Assembly (NCBI GenBank): GCA_023301665.1
Contig: JALZUL010000091.1
Location: forward strand, 1-10,107
DNA from: Ascidiaceihabitans sp.
GTDB lineage: Bacteria > Pseudomonadota > Alphaproteobacteria > Rhodobacterales > Rhodobacteraceae
Direction: 5' to 3'
DNA: 10,107 nt
Position numbers and translations under genes: made by a program. Of this stretch, positions 1 through 7,022 are shown piece after piece (position 1 is the stretch's first letter; each line of letters begins with the position of its first letter). Below the pieces are notes generated by a model. That model did not search any database, had not been told where the DNA came from, and worked only from the letters and a program-made list of their open reading frames with translations.

Positions 1-180
1 GAAATAGTAAAGGATGTTTGGTTTGCTAAGGCCAGCTTCTTTTGCGATTTGATCCAATGTTGCACCGCGAAATCCGTGTTGAGAAAAAACCTCGAGGGCA
101 GCATCAAGAATACGCCTGCGGTTTCTAAGCTGAATTCGGCTTGGTTTTTTTGTAACGGTTGTTCGCTCTTGGTCGGACAT
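1..180 (-). CDS. rutR: TetR-family regulator, RutR-like (5' part, runs off the left edge)
   Basis: Translating the minus strand from the ATG at 180 gives 60 uninterrupted residues starting MSDQERTTVTKKPSR. The rest of the gene lies outside the window. Residues 22-60 form a TetR-type DNA-binding domain: RILDAALEVFSQHGFRG, then the helix-turn-helix DQIAKEAGLSKPNILYYF. As I recall it, E. coli RutR has the same layout and many of the same residues (AALDTFSQFGFHG, EQIAELAGVSKTNLLYYF). RutR is a uracil/thymine-responsive repressor of pyrimidine degradation. It is divergent from a pyrimidine-degradation operon, and a RutR-like palindrome lies between them, which supports the name. An in-frame stop lies a short way upstream with no other ATG between, so 180 is the natural start. 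The ligand domain is not visible, so ligand specificity is inferred. Confidence 0.85.
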   Translation of the reverse strand, partial: MSDQERTTVTKKPSRIQLRNRRRILDAALEVFSQHGFRGATLDQIAKEAGLSKPNILYYF

Positions 181-225
181 GTGCAGGTCGCCTTCGCTGT
201 CTATTTAGGCATATGTTGCCCATCA

Positions 226-241
226 TGGACCTAATTGGCAA
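226..241. promoter_or_regulatory. possible second, degenerate RutR-type site
   Basis: TGGACCTAATTGGCAA matches the E. coli RutR consensus TTGACCAnnTGGTCAA at 10 of 14 defined positions without gaps. It lies 56 bp from the perfect palindrome at 282-297 and about 46 bp upstream of the regulator's start codon. It could serve autoregulation or cooperative binding, or it could be chance in an AT-rich gap. This is a weak call. Confidence 0.25.
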
Positions 242-249
242 ACCAGTTC

Positions 250-255
250 TTGACA
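250..255 (+). promoter_or_regulatory. possible -35 element of the catabolic operon promoter
   Basis: The hexamer TTGACA at 250-255 is a perfect sigma-70-type -35 sequence on the coding strand, 61 bases before the hydrolase ATG. The hexamer at the expected 17-bp distance (273-278, AATCGT) is a poor -10. The transcription start would fall near the palindrome at 282-297, so a bound repressor would block the polymerase. The -35 is clear as sequence; its use as a promoter is inferred. Confidence 0.4.
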
Positions 256-281
256 GTAAACCGCACTATCGCAATCGTGTA

Positions 282-297
282 TTTACCAATTGGTAAA
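282..297. promoter_or_regulatory. perfect 16-bp palindrome, likely RutR operator
   Basis: TTTACCAATTGGTAAA is an exact inverted repeat. The established E. coli RutR site is TTGACCAnnTGGTCAA; this one agrees at 12 of 14 defined positions and differs only by the symmetric G-to-T and C-to-A pair. It lies in the gap between the divergent RutR-like regulator and the pyrimidine-degradation operon, 18 bases before the hydrolase ATG and just past a TTGACA hexamer. This position fits repression of the operon, relieved by a pyrimidine ligand. Confidence 0.75.
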
Positions 298-315
298 AAA
301 ACGGACGGGAGTGCC

Positions 316-1566
316 ATGTCAGCATCGGGAGAAAACCTGCGGATCAACGGGGATCGGCTTTGGGATAGTTTGATGGAGATGGCTCAGATCGGGCCGGGTA
401 TTGCTGGCGGGAATAACCGTCAGACATTGACTGATGAAGACGGTGAAGGGCGCGCACTTTTTCAAAAATGGTGTGAAGCTGCAGGATGCACGATGGGTTT
501 GGACCAAATGGGCAATATGTTTGCGCAACGTGCTGGTACCGATCCTGATGCATTGCCCGTCTATGTCGGCTCTCATCTGGATACCCAACCCACTGGTGGC
601 AAGTATGACGGGGTTTTGGGGGTGCTTGGCGGTCTCGAAATTCTACGCACGCTGAACGATTTGGATGTGGAAACAAAGCACCCGATTGTTGTGACCAATT
701 TCACGAATGAAGAGGGGACACGCTACGCCCCTGCGATGCTGTCCTCTGGTGTGTTTGCTGGTATTCATACGCAGGACTGGGCCTATGATCGGGTCGACGC
801 CGATGGCAAGAAATTCGGCGATGAACTTGCTCGGATAGGCTGGCGGGGCGATGAAGAAGTCGGCGCACGGAAAATGCACGCGTTCTTTGAGCTGCACATT
901 GAGCAAGGCCCTATTCTAGAAGCCGAGGGCAAAGACATTGGTGTGGTCACACACGGTCAGGGCCTGAGCTGGACGCAAGTGACGGTTACTGGCAAAGACA
1001 GCCACACGGGCTCAACCCCAATGCCGATGCGTAAAAATGCGGGTCTTGGGATGGCACGGATGTTGGAAAAGGTCGATGAAATTGCGTGGTCCCATGCCCC
1101 TCATGCTGTCGGCGCTGCCGGGCACATCGACGTCTATCCAAATTCGCGAAATGTTATCCCTGGGCAAGTGGTGTTTACGGTTGATTTCCGATCCCCTGAG
1201 CTTGCGGTGATTGAGGATATGGAGGCACGCCTGCGTGTCGAGGGGCAAAAGATCGCTGACGACATGGGGCTCACGGTTGCCTTTGAAAAGGTCGGCGGTT
1301 TTGATCCCGTCGCTTTTGATGACAGTTGCGTTTCGGCTGTTCGCGGAGCTGCTGAGCGTTTGGGGTATTCACATATGGATTTGATTTCCGGCGCTGGCCA
1401 CGATGCCTGCTGGATCAACCGCCTTGCGCCCACCGCGATGGTGATGTGCCCTTGTGTGGATGGTTTGAGCCACAATGAGGCCGAAGAAATCACACGTGAT
1501 TGGGCCATGGCGGGCGCGGATGTCTTGTTACATGCGGTTGTCGAAACGGCAGAGATTGTAGGATGA
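316..1566 (+). CDS. M20-family Zn-dependent hydrolase, beta-ureidopropionase / N-carbamoyl-amino-acid amidohydrolase type
   Basis: A 416-residue cytoplasmic enzyme of normal family length. It should hydrolyse N-carbamoyl-beta-alanine or N-carbamoyl-beta-aminoisobutyrate to the beta-amino acid, CO2 and ammonia, the last step of reductive pyrimidine breakdown. Visible family motifs are SHLDTQ with metal ligands H87 and D89, KYDG with bridging D98, NEEG with E132 and E133, ELHIEQG with H194, GKDSHTGSTPM in the lid domain, NSRNVIPG with substrate-binding R278, GAGHDA at 359-364, and LSHNE with H386. None of the key residues is missing. The ATG at 316 is preceded by GGGAG at 307-311. The frame is open back to a TTG at 235, but that start would place the operator inside the gene, so I reject it. 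N-carbamoyl-L-amino acid hydrolases (hyuC/amaB) share these motifs. The neighbouring dihydropyrimidinase and RutR-like regulator favour the pyrimidine role. Confidence 0.9.
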   Translation: MSASGENLRINGDRLWDSLMEMAQIGPGIAGGNNRQTLTDEDGEGRALFQKWCEAAGCTMGLDQMGNMFAQRAGTDPDALPVYVGSHLDTQPTGGKYDGVLGVLGGLEILRTLNDLDVETKHPIVVTNFTNEEGTRYAPAMLSSGVFAGIHTQDWAYDRVDADGKKFGDELARIGWRGDEEVGARKMHAFFELHIEQGPILEAEGKDIGVVTHGQGLSWTQVTVTGKDSHTGSTPMPMRKNAGLGMARMLEKVDEIAWSHAPHAVGAAGHIDVYPNSRNVIPGQVVFTVDFRSPELAVIEDMEARLRVEGQKIADDMGLTVAFEKVGGFDPVAFDDSCVSAVRGAAERLGYSHMDLISGAGHDACWINRLAPTAMVMCPCVDGLSHNEAEEITRDWAMAGADVLLHAVVETAEIVG

Positions 1567-1572
1567 TAAAGT

Positions 1573-1598
1573 GAAGCGTTGGGGTGCGCCCCTGCTTC
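1573..1598 (+). other. intercistronic hairpin
   Basis: GAAGC at 1573-1577 pairs with GCTTC at 1594-1598, and GGGG at 1581-1584 pairs with CCCC at 1589-1592 around a TGCG loop. It lies in the 78-base gap between the hydrolase and hydA, the longest gap inside the operon. There is no U-tract after it, so it is more likely an RNA-stability or processing element than a terminator. The structure is readable; the function is inferred. Confidence 0.4.
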
Positions 1599-1644
1599 GT
1601 GAGCATTTTGGGTCTGAGAAAGACCACCGAATGGGAGATGGCAG

Positions 1645-3105
1645 ATGAGTAAAGTAATCAAAGGCGGTACGATCGTCACGGCGGATCGCACCTATAAAGC
1701 GGATGTGTTGATCGAGGGTGAGATCATCAAACAGATCGGTCAGGATCTGGTTGGCGATGAGTACATCGATGCGGAGGGCGCTTACGTCATTCCGGGCGGT
1801 ATCGACCCACATACCCACCTTGAGATGCCATTCATGGGCACCACTGCCGCTGAGACATTTGAAAGTGGAACATGGGCTGCTGCCGTTGGTGGCACCACCA
1901 TGGTTGTTGATTTCTGTCTGCCCGGTGCGGACGGCGATCTAAAGAACGCGATCAATGAATGGCACCGCAAATCCGCGCCACAGATTTGTTCTGATGTTGG
2001 CTACCATATGGCGATCACAGGTTGGGACGAGAATGTCTTCAACGGCATGAAAGACGCTGTCGATATGGGCGTGAATTCGTTCAAACACTTCATGGCCTAC
2101 AAGGGCGCATTGATGATTGAGGATGATGAGATGTTCGCCTCGTTCAAGCGTTGTGCTGAGCTGGGTGCTTTGCCGATGGTCCATGCCGAGAACGGCGATT
2201 TGGTGGCTGAGCTGCAAGAGAAATACTTTAACGAGGGGATCACGGGGCCAGAGGGTCACGCCTATTCGCGCCCACCTGAATTGGAAGGCGAAGCCGCCAA
2301 CCGTGCGATTACGATTGCCGATACGGCTGGTGTGCCGCTCTACATTGTTCACGTGTCTTGCGAGCAAACGCATGAGGCAATCCGCCGTGCCCGCCAAAAG
2401 GGGATGCGGGTTTATGGTGAACCGTTGATCCAGTTCCTGACGCTGGACGAGTCTGAGTATTTCAACAAAGATTGGGACCACGCGGCGCGTCGTGTGATGT
2501 CACCGCCGTTCCGCTCAAAAGATCATCAGGATTCGCTTTGGGCTGGTTTGCAGGCGGGATCGTTGCAGGTGGTTGCCACAGATCACGCGGCCTTTAACAC
2601 CGAACAAAAACGAGCAGGGCGTGATGATTTTCGCATCATTCCAAATGGCTCTAACGGGCTTGAAGAACGCTTGGCTGTCTTGTGGACCGAAGGCGTTGAA
2701 ACCGGCCGTCTGACCATGAATGAATTTGTGGCTGCGACATCAACCAACGCCGCGAAAATCCTGAATATCTATCCTAAGAAAGGTGCGATTGTTGAAGGGG
2801 CAGATGCGGATATTGTTGTTTGGGATCCTAAGATTTCCAAGACGATTTCACCTTCTAACCATCACTCGGTTTTGGATTACAATGTCTTTGAGGGCTTCGA
2901 GGTTAAGGCGCAATCACGTTATACTCTAAGCCGTGGCGATGTGATCTGGGCGTGGGGCCAAAACAGCCAACCGCAACCGGGACGTGGTAAGTTTGTTCCC
3001 CGCCCTGCGTTTCCATCCGCGAACCTTGCTTTGTCCAAGTGGAAAGAGCTGACCAAACCTAAAATGATCCAACGGGATCCTTTGAATATTCCAGCAGGTA
3101 TATAA
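1645..3105 (+). CDS. hydA: dihydropyrimidinase (D-hydantoinase family)
   Basis: A 486-residue amidohydrolase-superfamily enzyme. It hydrolytically opens the ring of 5,6-dihydrouracil or dihydrothymine to the N-carbamoyl-beta-amino acid, the substrate of the enzyme encoded just upstream. The binuclear metal site is complete: GGIDPHTH with H56 and H58, AYKGAL with the lysine expected to be carbamylated (K153), PMVH with H180, IVHVSC with H236, and ATDH with D313. Substrate-loop motifs VMSPP (S286) and PNGSNGLEER (334-342) are also present. Length is typical. GGGAG at 1633-1637 precedes the ATG; two ATGs just upstream (1631, 1638) hit stops within a few codons. The stop overlaps the ABC ATPase start as TAATG. 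Hydantoinases have the same motifs, so hydantoins may also be substrates. The paired hydrolase and RutR-like regulator make dihydropyrimidines the best guess. Confidence 0.93.
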   Translation: MSKVIKGGTIVTADRTYKADVLIEGEIIKQIGQDLVGDEYIDAEGAYVIPGGIDPHTHLEMPFMGTTAAETFESGTWAAAVGGTTMVVDFCLPGADGDLKNAINEWHRKSAPQICSDVGYHMAITGWDENVFNGMKDAVDMGVNSFKHFMAYKGALMIEDDEMFASFKRCAELGALPMVHAENGDLVAELQEKYFNEGITGPEGHAYSRPPELEGEAANRAITIADTAGVPLYIVHVSCEQTHEAIRRARQKGMRVYGEPLIQFLTLDESEYFNKDWDHAARRVMSPPFRSKDHQDSLWAGLQAGSLQVVATDHAAFNTEQKRAGRDDFRIIPNGSNGLEERLAVLWTEGVETGRLTMNEFVAATSTNAAKILNIYPKKGAIVEGADADIVVWDPKISKTISPSNHHSVLDYNVFEGFEVKAQSRYTLSRGDVIWAWGQNSQPQPGRGKFVPRPAFPSANLALSKWKELTKPKMIQRDPLNIPAGI

Positions 3106-3917
3106 TGCAAGACGGCACTCAGGCGGCGCAAGGCGCGGCTCAGGCACCAGTGATTTCAGCGCGTGATTTGGACTTAACCTTCCAAACCAATGATGGTCCG
3201 GTCCATGCGTTGAAAGGCGTTTCGTTAGATATCGAAAAAGGCGATTTCGTTAGTTTCATTGGCCCGTCTGGCTGTGGCAAAACCACATTTTTGCGAGTGA
3301 TGGCTGATCTTGAGCAACCAACTGGTGGCGAGATCACCGTGAATGGCGTCAGCCCCGAAGACGCACGGCGTGCGCGTGCCTATGGTTACGTTTTTCAAGC
3401 AGCGGGCCTTTATCCGTGGCGCACGATTGGCGGCAACATTGGTTTGCCACTTGAGATCATGGGCTATTCCAAAGCGGAACAGGCGGAGCGTGTGAAACGT
3501 GTGCTTGAGCTGGTTGAGCTTGATGGATTTGAGCGCAAGTTTCCTTGGCAATTGTCCGGCGGTATGCAGCAGCGCGCGAGTATCGCGCGAGCCTTGGCGT
3601 TTGATGCGGATATCTTGTTGATGGACGAACCCTTTGGGGCCTTGGACGAGATCGTGCGCGATCACCTGAATGAGCAGTTGCTCAAGCTGTGGGCACGTAC
3701 GGAAAAGACGATTGCGTTTGTCACGCACTCCATCCCCGAAGCGGTCTATCTGAGCACTAAGATTGTGGTGATGTCGCCGCGCCCCGGCCGTATCACTGAT
3801 GTGATCGAAAGCCCGCTGCCGAAAGAGCGCCCGTTGGATATTCGTGACTCACCGGAGTTTCTGGAGATCGCGCATCGCGTCCGCGACGGGCTACGTGCGG
3901 GGCATGCAGATGTCTGA
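3105..3917 (+). CDS. ABC transporter ATP-binding protein of a nitrate/sulfonate/taurine/thiamine-precursor-type importer
   Basis: A 270-residue ATPase subunit acting on the inner face of the cytoplasmic membrane. All ABC motifs are intact: Walker A GPSGCGKTT at 53-61, Q-loop Q98 in VFQAAGLYPW, signature LSGGMQQR at 150-157, Walker B DILLMDEP at 169-176 with D-loop GALDE, and the switch histidine H208 in FVTHS. The VFQ..LYPW and MDEPFGALDE wording is typical of the SsuB/TauB/ThiZ group, which matches the NMT1/THI5-like binding protein encoded three genes later. The ATG overlaps the hydA stop (TAATG), suggesting translational coupling between catabolic enzyme and transporter. Permease genes follow directly. 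The substrate is probably a pyrimidine or related ring compound, inferred from context only. Confidence 0.92.
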   Translation: MQDGTQAAQGAAQAPVISARDLDLTFQTNDGPVHALKGVSLDIEKGDFVSFIGPSGCGKTTFLRVMADLEQPTGGEITVNGVSPEDARRARAYGYVFQAAGLYPWRTIGGNIGLPLEIMGYSKAEQAERVKRVLELVELDGFERKFPWQLSGGMQQRASIARALAFDADILLMDEPFGALDEIVRDHLNEQLLKLWARTEKTIAFVTHSIPEAVYLSTKIVVMSPRPGRITDVIESPLPKERPLDIRDSPEFLEIAHRVRDGLRAGHADV

Positions 3918-3926
3918 GGTGCGCGC

Positions 3927-4790
3927 ATGAGGCAGGCATTTTTTCCCGTGCTAAGCGTTGTCGCGACGTTGTTTGTACTTTGGTATGGTGCGGCCGTTTG
4001 GCTGAATGCGGATTGGGCTTACGACAAAGCTAAGCGCGCAAATGTCGAGCTCAGCTTTAATGATCTGGTTGCGGATACGTGGTCTCAGGAAAAGCCCAAA
4101 TTGCCTGCACCACATCAGGTGGGCGCAGAGATTTGGAAGACCACTGTTCAAAAGAAGATCACATCAAAACGGTCACTGATTTACCACTCATGGATTACGC
4201 TAAGCGCGACATTGCTGGGCTTTGCTATGGGCACGATCTTTGGCACGGCATTGGCGGTGGGTATCGTTTATAACCGCACGATGAATATGAGTGTGATGCC
4301 TTGGGTGATCACCAGCCAGACGGTTCCTATTCTTGCAGTCGCGCCAATGATTATTGTGGTGTTGAATGCCGTCGGAATTTCGGGGTTGTTGCCAAAAGCG
4401 ATGATCTCGATGTACCTGTCGTTTTTCCCTGTTGTGGTTGGCATGGTAAAGGGGTTGCGTAGCCCTGATGTGATGCAGCTTGATCAGATGCGGACATGGA
4501 ATGCCTCTGGGTCGCAGACGTTCTGGCGGCTGCGTTTGCCGGCCTCGATGCCTTATTTGTTTACCTCGCTTAAGATCGCAATGGCTGCGTCATTGGTGGG
4601 CGCAATCGTGGGTGAGTTGCCAACGGGTGCAGTGGCGGGATTAGGCGCGCGGTTGCTTGCGGGCAGCTATTACGGACAGACAATTCAGATTTGGAGCGCC
4701 TTGATTTTAGCGGCTATTCTTGCGGCAGCTCTGGTTGGCATCATTGGTGCGATCCAACGTGTGACGTTGAAACGCATGGGGATGGCGTAA
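3927..4790 (+). CDS. ABC transporter permease, first of two
   Basis: A 287-residue membrane protein of the BPD_transp_1 family. Residues 5-27 form an N-terminal transmembrane segment, followed by roughly 60 polar residues (28-87), probably periplasmic, before the main helical bundle at about 88-282. The EAA-type loop that docks onto the ATPase is visible at about 191-215 (WNASGSQTFWRLRLPASMPY). AVAPMIIVV at 137-145 and FFPVVVGMVKGLRS at 166-179 are typical of SsuC/TauC/ThiX permeases. GAGGTG at 3916-3921 is a reasonable ribosome-binding site, nine bases after the ATPase stop. The gene ends in a TAATG overlap with the second permease. The long polar insert after the first helix is unusual for small permeases of this group and is not shared by the second permease. 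Confidence 0.9.
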   Translation: MRQAFFPVLSVVATLFVLWYGAAVWLNADWAYDKAKRANVELSFNDLVADTWSQEKPKLPAPHQVGAEIWKTTVQKKITSKRSLIYHSWITLSATLLGFAMGTIFGTALAVGIVYNRTMNMSVMPWVITSQTVPILAVAPMIIVVLNAVGISGLLPKAMISMYLSFFPVVVGMVKGLRSPDVMQLDQMRTWNASGSQTFWRLRLPASMPYLFTSLKIAMAASLVGAIVGELPTGAVAGLGARLLAGSYYGQTIQIWSALILAAILAAALVGIIGAIQRVTLKRMGMA

Positions 4791-5629
4791 TGGGTTGGTT
4801 GATCTTTGCAATTGCTATGTGGGCCGCGGGCTGGGGGCTGAATGTGGTTCTGTCACGCCGTCCTGCAACCCGAGTTTTGTCGTTGATGATCCCGGTTGTC
4901 TTTGGCTTAACGATCATTCTCATTTGGGAAGGGGTGGTGCGTGGTTTTGAGATCAGCCCAATCCTATTGCCCACGCCATCCGCCATTGCAGTTAAGTTCG
5001 CGGCTTCGACTTCGATCCTTTGGCAGGACTTTGTTCAAACCGTTTTAAAGGGCGCGTTGAGCGGTTTTGCCTTGGGATGTGGTTCGGCCTTTTTGATCGC
5101 GATTGTCATCGATCGCTACCCGTTTTTGCAGCGCGGTCTGCTGCCTGTTGGGAACTTTGTTGCGGCACTGCCAATCGTGGGCATGGCCCCGATCCTTGTA
5201 ATGTGGTTCGGGTTTGACTGGCAATCTAAAGCGGCGGTTGTTGTGGTGATGGTGTTCTTTCCGATGCTTGTGAATACGGTTCAGGGTTTGCAAGCGAGTG
5301 ACACGATGCAGCGTGATCTGATGCAGACTTATGCTGCGAGTTATTGGGCGACACTGCTTAAGCTGCGTTTGCCAGCGGCGATGCCGTTTGTCTTTAATGG
5401 CCTTAAAATCGCGTCCACCTTGGCCCTTATTGGGGCAATCGTGGCTGAGTTTTTCGGCTCCCCGACGCGGGGTATGGGGTTCCGGATTTCAACGTCCGTC
5501 GGCCAATTGGCCTTGGATTTGGTCTGGGCAGAAATCGTAGTTGCCGCCCTTGTTGGGTCGGCATTCTATGGTGGGATTGCGTTGTTAGAGAAGGCTGTGA
5601 CCTTCTGGCATCCGTCTCAAAGAACTTAA
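4790..5629 (+). CDS. ABC transporter permease, second of two
   Basis: A 279-residue membrane protein. The likely start is the ATG overlapping the preceding stop (TAATG at 4788-4792). The frame is open further upstream, but that would overlap the first permease by about 100 bases without reason. Residues 1-21 and 32-50 are transmembrane segments and PTPSAI at 61-66 is typical of the SsuC/ThiX group. A bundle of further helices follows. The EAA-type loop is at about 181-205 (YAASYWATLLKLRLPAAMPF), followed by FNGLKIASTLALIGAIVAEF. It resembles the first permease in the core but is a separate sequence, so the transporter probably uses a heterodimeric membrane pore with one shared ATPase type. 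Confidence 0.9.
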   Translation: MGWLIFAIAMWAAGWGLNVVLSRRPATRVLSLMIPVVFGLTIILIWEGVVRGFEISPILLPTPSAIAVKFAASTSILWQDFVQTVLKGALSGFALGCGSAFLIAIVIDRYPFLQRGLLPVGNFVAALPIVGMAPILVMWFGFDWQSKAAVVVVMVFFPMLVNTVQGLQASDTMQRDLMQTYAASYWATLLKLRLPAAMPFVFNGLKIASTLALIGAIVAEFFGSPTRGMGFRISTSVGQLALDLVWAEIVVAALVGSAFYGGIALLEKAVTFWHPSQRT

Positions 5630-5656
5630 GAAAAACGATAAAAATCGACAACAACT

Positions 5657-5663
5657 AGGAGAG
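5657..5663 (+). promoter_or_regulatory. strong ribosome-binding site of the binding-protein gene
   Basis: AGGAGAG five bases before the ATG at 5669 is the strongest Shine-Dalgarno in the operon. It follows a 39-base AT-rich gap with a small CGAT-AAAA-ATCG hairpin at 5636-5647. Stronger translation of the binding protein than of the membrane subunits is normal for ABC importers. Confidence 0.6.
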
Positions 5664-5668
5664 AAGAA

Positions 5669-6658
5669 ATGAAAGTATTAAGCAAAGTCGTTGCTGCCAC
5701 AGCGCTTGGTGTTTGGGGTTCCATCGCTCAAGCTGCGGATGATGTCACATTGCAATTGAAATGGGTCACGCAGGCACAATTCGCGGGTTACTATGTTGCC
5801 TTGGAAAAGGGGTTCTACGACGAAGAGGACCTGAACGTTACGATCAAGCCTGGTGGTCCGGATATCGCCCCGACACAGGTTCTTGCGGGTGGTGGCGCTG
5901 ACGTTACTGTTGACTGGATGCCATCTGCACTGGCTGCGCGCGAAAAAGGCTTGGGGATGGTGAACATCGCGCAGCCTTTCAAATCGTCTGGCATGATGCT
6001 GACATGCCGTAAGGATGCGGGCATTACAACGACCGCTGATTTCGCAGACAAGACGCTGGGTGTCTGGTTCTTTGGTAACGAATTCCCGTTCCTAAGCTGG
6101 ATGAGCAAGTTGGGCATCGCAACAGACGGCTCTGCCGGTGGCGTTACCGTTCTGAAGCAAGGCTTCAACGTTGACCCGATCCTGCAGGGGCAGGCGGCGT
6201 GCGTTTCTACAATGACTTACAATGAATACTGGCAGGTCATCGATGCAGGTCTAACACCAGAGGATTTACAAGTGTTTAAGTACGAGGACCAAGGCGTCGC
6301 GACGCTGGAAGACGGTCTTTATGTGCTTGAAGACAAGCTCACAGATGCGGCCTTTGAAGACAAAATGGTGCGTTTCGTGCGTGCGTCTATGAAGGGCTGG
6401 AAATACGCGGAAGCACACCCTGATGAGGCGGCCGATATCGTTCTTGAGAACGACGCGTCAGGTGCGCAAACTGAAAAGCATCAGCGTCGCATGATGTCTG
6501 AAGTTGCCAAGCTGACAGCGGGCAGCAATGGCGCATTGGCGGAAGCCGATTATGAGCGCACGGTTGCTGCGCTATTGTCAGGCGGTTCTGATCCGGTGAT
6601 TTCAAAAGAGCCAACAGGCGCTTGGACACATCAGATTACGGATAAAGCGTTGAAGTAA
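5669..6658 (+). CDS. periplasmic substrate-binding protein, NMT1/THI5-like
   Basis: A 329-residue secreted protein. Residues 1-22 are a Sec signal peptide: K2 and K6, a hydrophobic core, and a cleavage site after SIAQA or AQAA. No lipobox is seen. The mature part begins DDVTLQLKWVTQAQFAGYYV, then ALEKGFYDEEDLNVTIKPGG, the classic opening of the NMT1/THI5 and SsuA-like binding-protein fold. Further fold marks are PTQVLAGGGADVTV at 68-81 and KTLGVWFFGNE at 128-138. Aromatics W32, Y41, Y42, W83, W133 and F134 could stack on a flat ring, which would suit a pyrimidine ligand, but this is inference. Relatives bind hydroxymethylpyrimidine, sulfonates, nitrate or taurine. The pyrimidine-degradation operon makes uracil, thymine, dihydropyrimidines or hydantoins the best candidates. 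It is the last gene of the operon. Confidence 0.9.
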   Translation: MKVLSKVVAATALGVWGSIAQAADDVTLQLKWVTQAQFAGYYVALEKGFYDEEDLNVTIKPGGPDIAPTQVLAGGGADVTVDWMPSALAAREKGLGMVNIAQPFKSSGMMLTCRKDAGITTTADFADKTLGVWFFGNEFPFLSWMSKLGIATDGSAGGVTVLKQGFNVDPILQGQAACVSTMTYNEYWQVIDAGLTPEDLQVFKYEDQGVATLEDGLYVLEDKLTDAAFEDKMVRFVRASMKGWKYAEAHPDEAADIVLENDASGAQTEKHQRRMMSEVAKLTAGSNGALAEADYERTVAALLSGGSDPVISKEPTGAWTHQITDKALK

Positions 6659-6682
6659 TTCAGCGATCATAACGCAAACAAC

Positions 6683-6714
6683 AGGGGCTGGTGCATATGC
6701 ACTGGCCCTTTTTT
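6683..6714 (+). terminator. rho-independent terminator of the pyrimidine operon
   Basis: The self-complementary core GTGCATATGCAC at 6691-6702 is flanked by AGGGGCTG and TGGCCCTT, which extend the stem with two G-U pairs near the core. The run of six T (6709-6714) follows directly. It starts 25 bases after the binding-protein stop. Confidence 0.85.
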
Positions 6715-6755
6715 ATGGTGCGTTATCTGGGGGTTAAGCCTATCTGGACGTTAGG

Positions 6756-6793
6756 CAAAGAAAAAGCCGAACACTTTGCAGTGTCCGGCTTTT
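6756..6793 (-). terminator. terminator of the cold-shock gene, possibly bidirectional
   Basis: AAAAGCCG at 6762-6769 pairs with CGGCTTTT at 6786-6793, and ACACT at 6771-6775 pairs with AGTGT at 6780-6784 around a small loop. Read on the minus strand the stem is followed by TTTTTCTTTGC, a good U-tract, 22 bases after the cold-shock stop. On the plus strand it ends in four T, so it may back up the operon terminator. Confidence 0.8.
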
Positions 6794-6815
6794 CAAATGT
6801 CGTCAGCATAAAAGC

Positions 6816-7022
6816 TTAGGCAAGTGCGATGTTTGTCGCAGACTCGCGGCCGTCACGGCCAGCTTCGATGTCGAATGTAACTTTTTGGTTGTCAGCCAAG
6901 CCTGTAAGGCCTGCGCGCTCAACAGCAGAGATGTGTACGAAAACATCTTTAGAGCCGCCATCAGGTGCGATAAAGCCGAAGCCTTTAGTTGTGTTGAACC
7001 ATTTTACGGTGCCAGTAGCCAT
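6816..7022 (-). CDS. cold-shock domain protein (CspA family)
   Basis: A 68-residue single-domain RNA/DNA-binding protein of the usual CspA length. It starts MATGTVKWFNTTKGFGFI and contains RNP1 (KGFGFI, 13-18) and RNP2 (VFVHIS, 27-32), the aromatic-rich surface strands that bind single-stranded nucleic acid. The family acts as RNA chaperones in the cytoplasm. The start is the ATG at 7022-7020: homology begins exactly there, and GGAG lies nine bases upstream on the minus strand. The frame happens to stay open for 46 more codons upstream, but that part shows no cold-shock homology and is best read as leader. The gene has its own terminator and is transcribed towards the pyrimidine operon. Which numbered csp paralogue it is cannot be told here. 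Confidence 0.96.
   Translation of the reverse strand: MATGTVKWFNTTKGFGFIAPDGGSKDVFVHISAVERAGLTGLADNQKVTFDIEAGRDGRESATNIALA

Noticed and set aside
49..234. Plus-strand small open frame at the left edge
   Set aside because: It is the complement of the RutR-like helix-turn-helix coding sequence.
235..315. TTG-initiated N-terminal extension of the hydrolase
   Set aside because: It would run through the operator palindrome and has no ribosome-binding site; the ATG at 316 has GGGAG and fits family length.
1939..2481. Minus-strand open frame of 180 codons inside hydA
   Set aside because: Antisense shadow of a clear enzyme gene, with no recognisable domain or ribosome-binding site.
4691..4789. Earlier in-frame start for the second permease
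   Set aside because: It lies inside the first permease gene in another frame; the TAATG start at 4790 gives a normal membrane protein.
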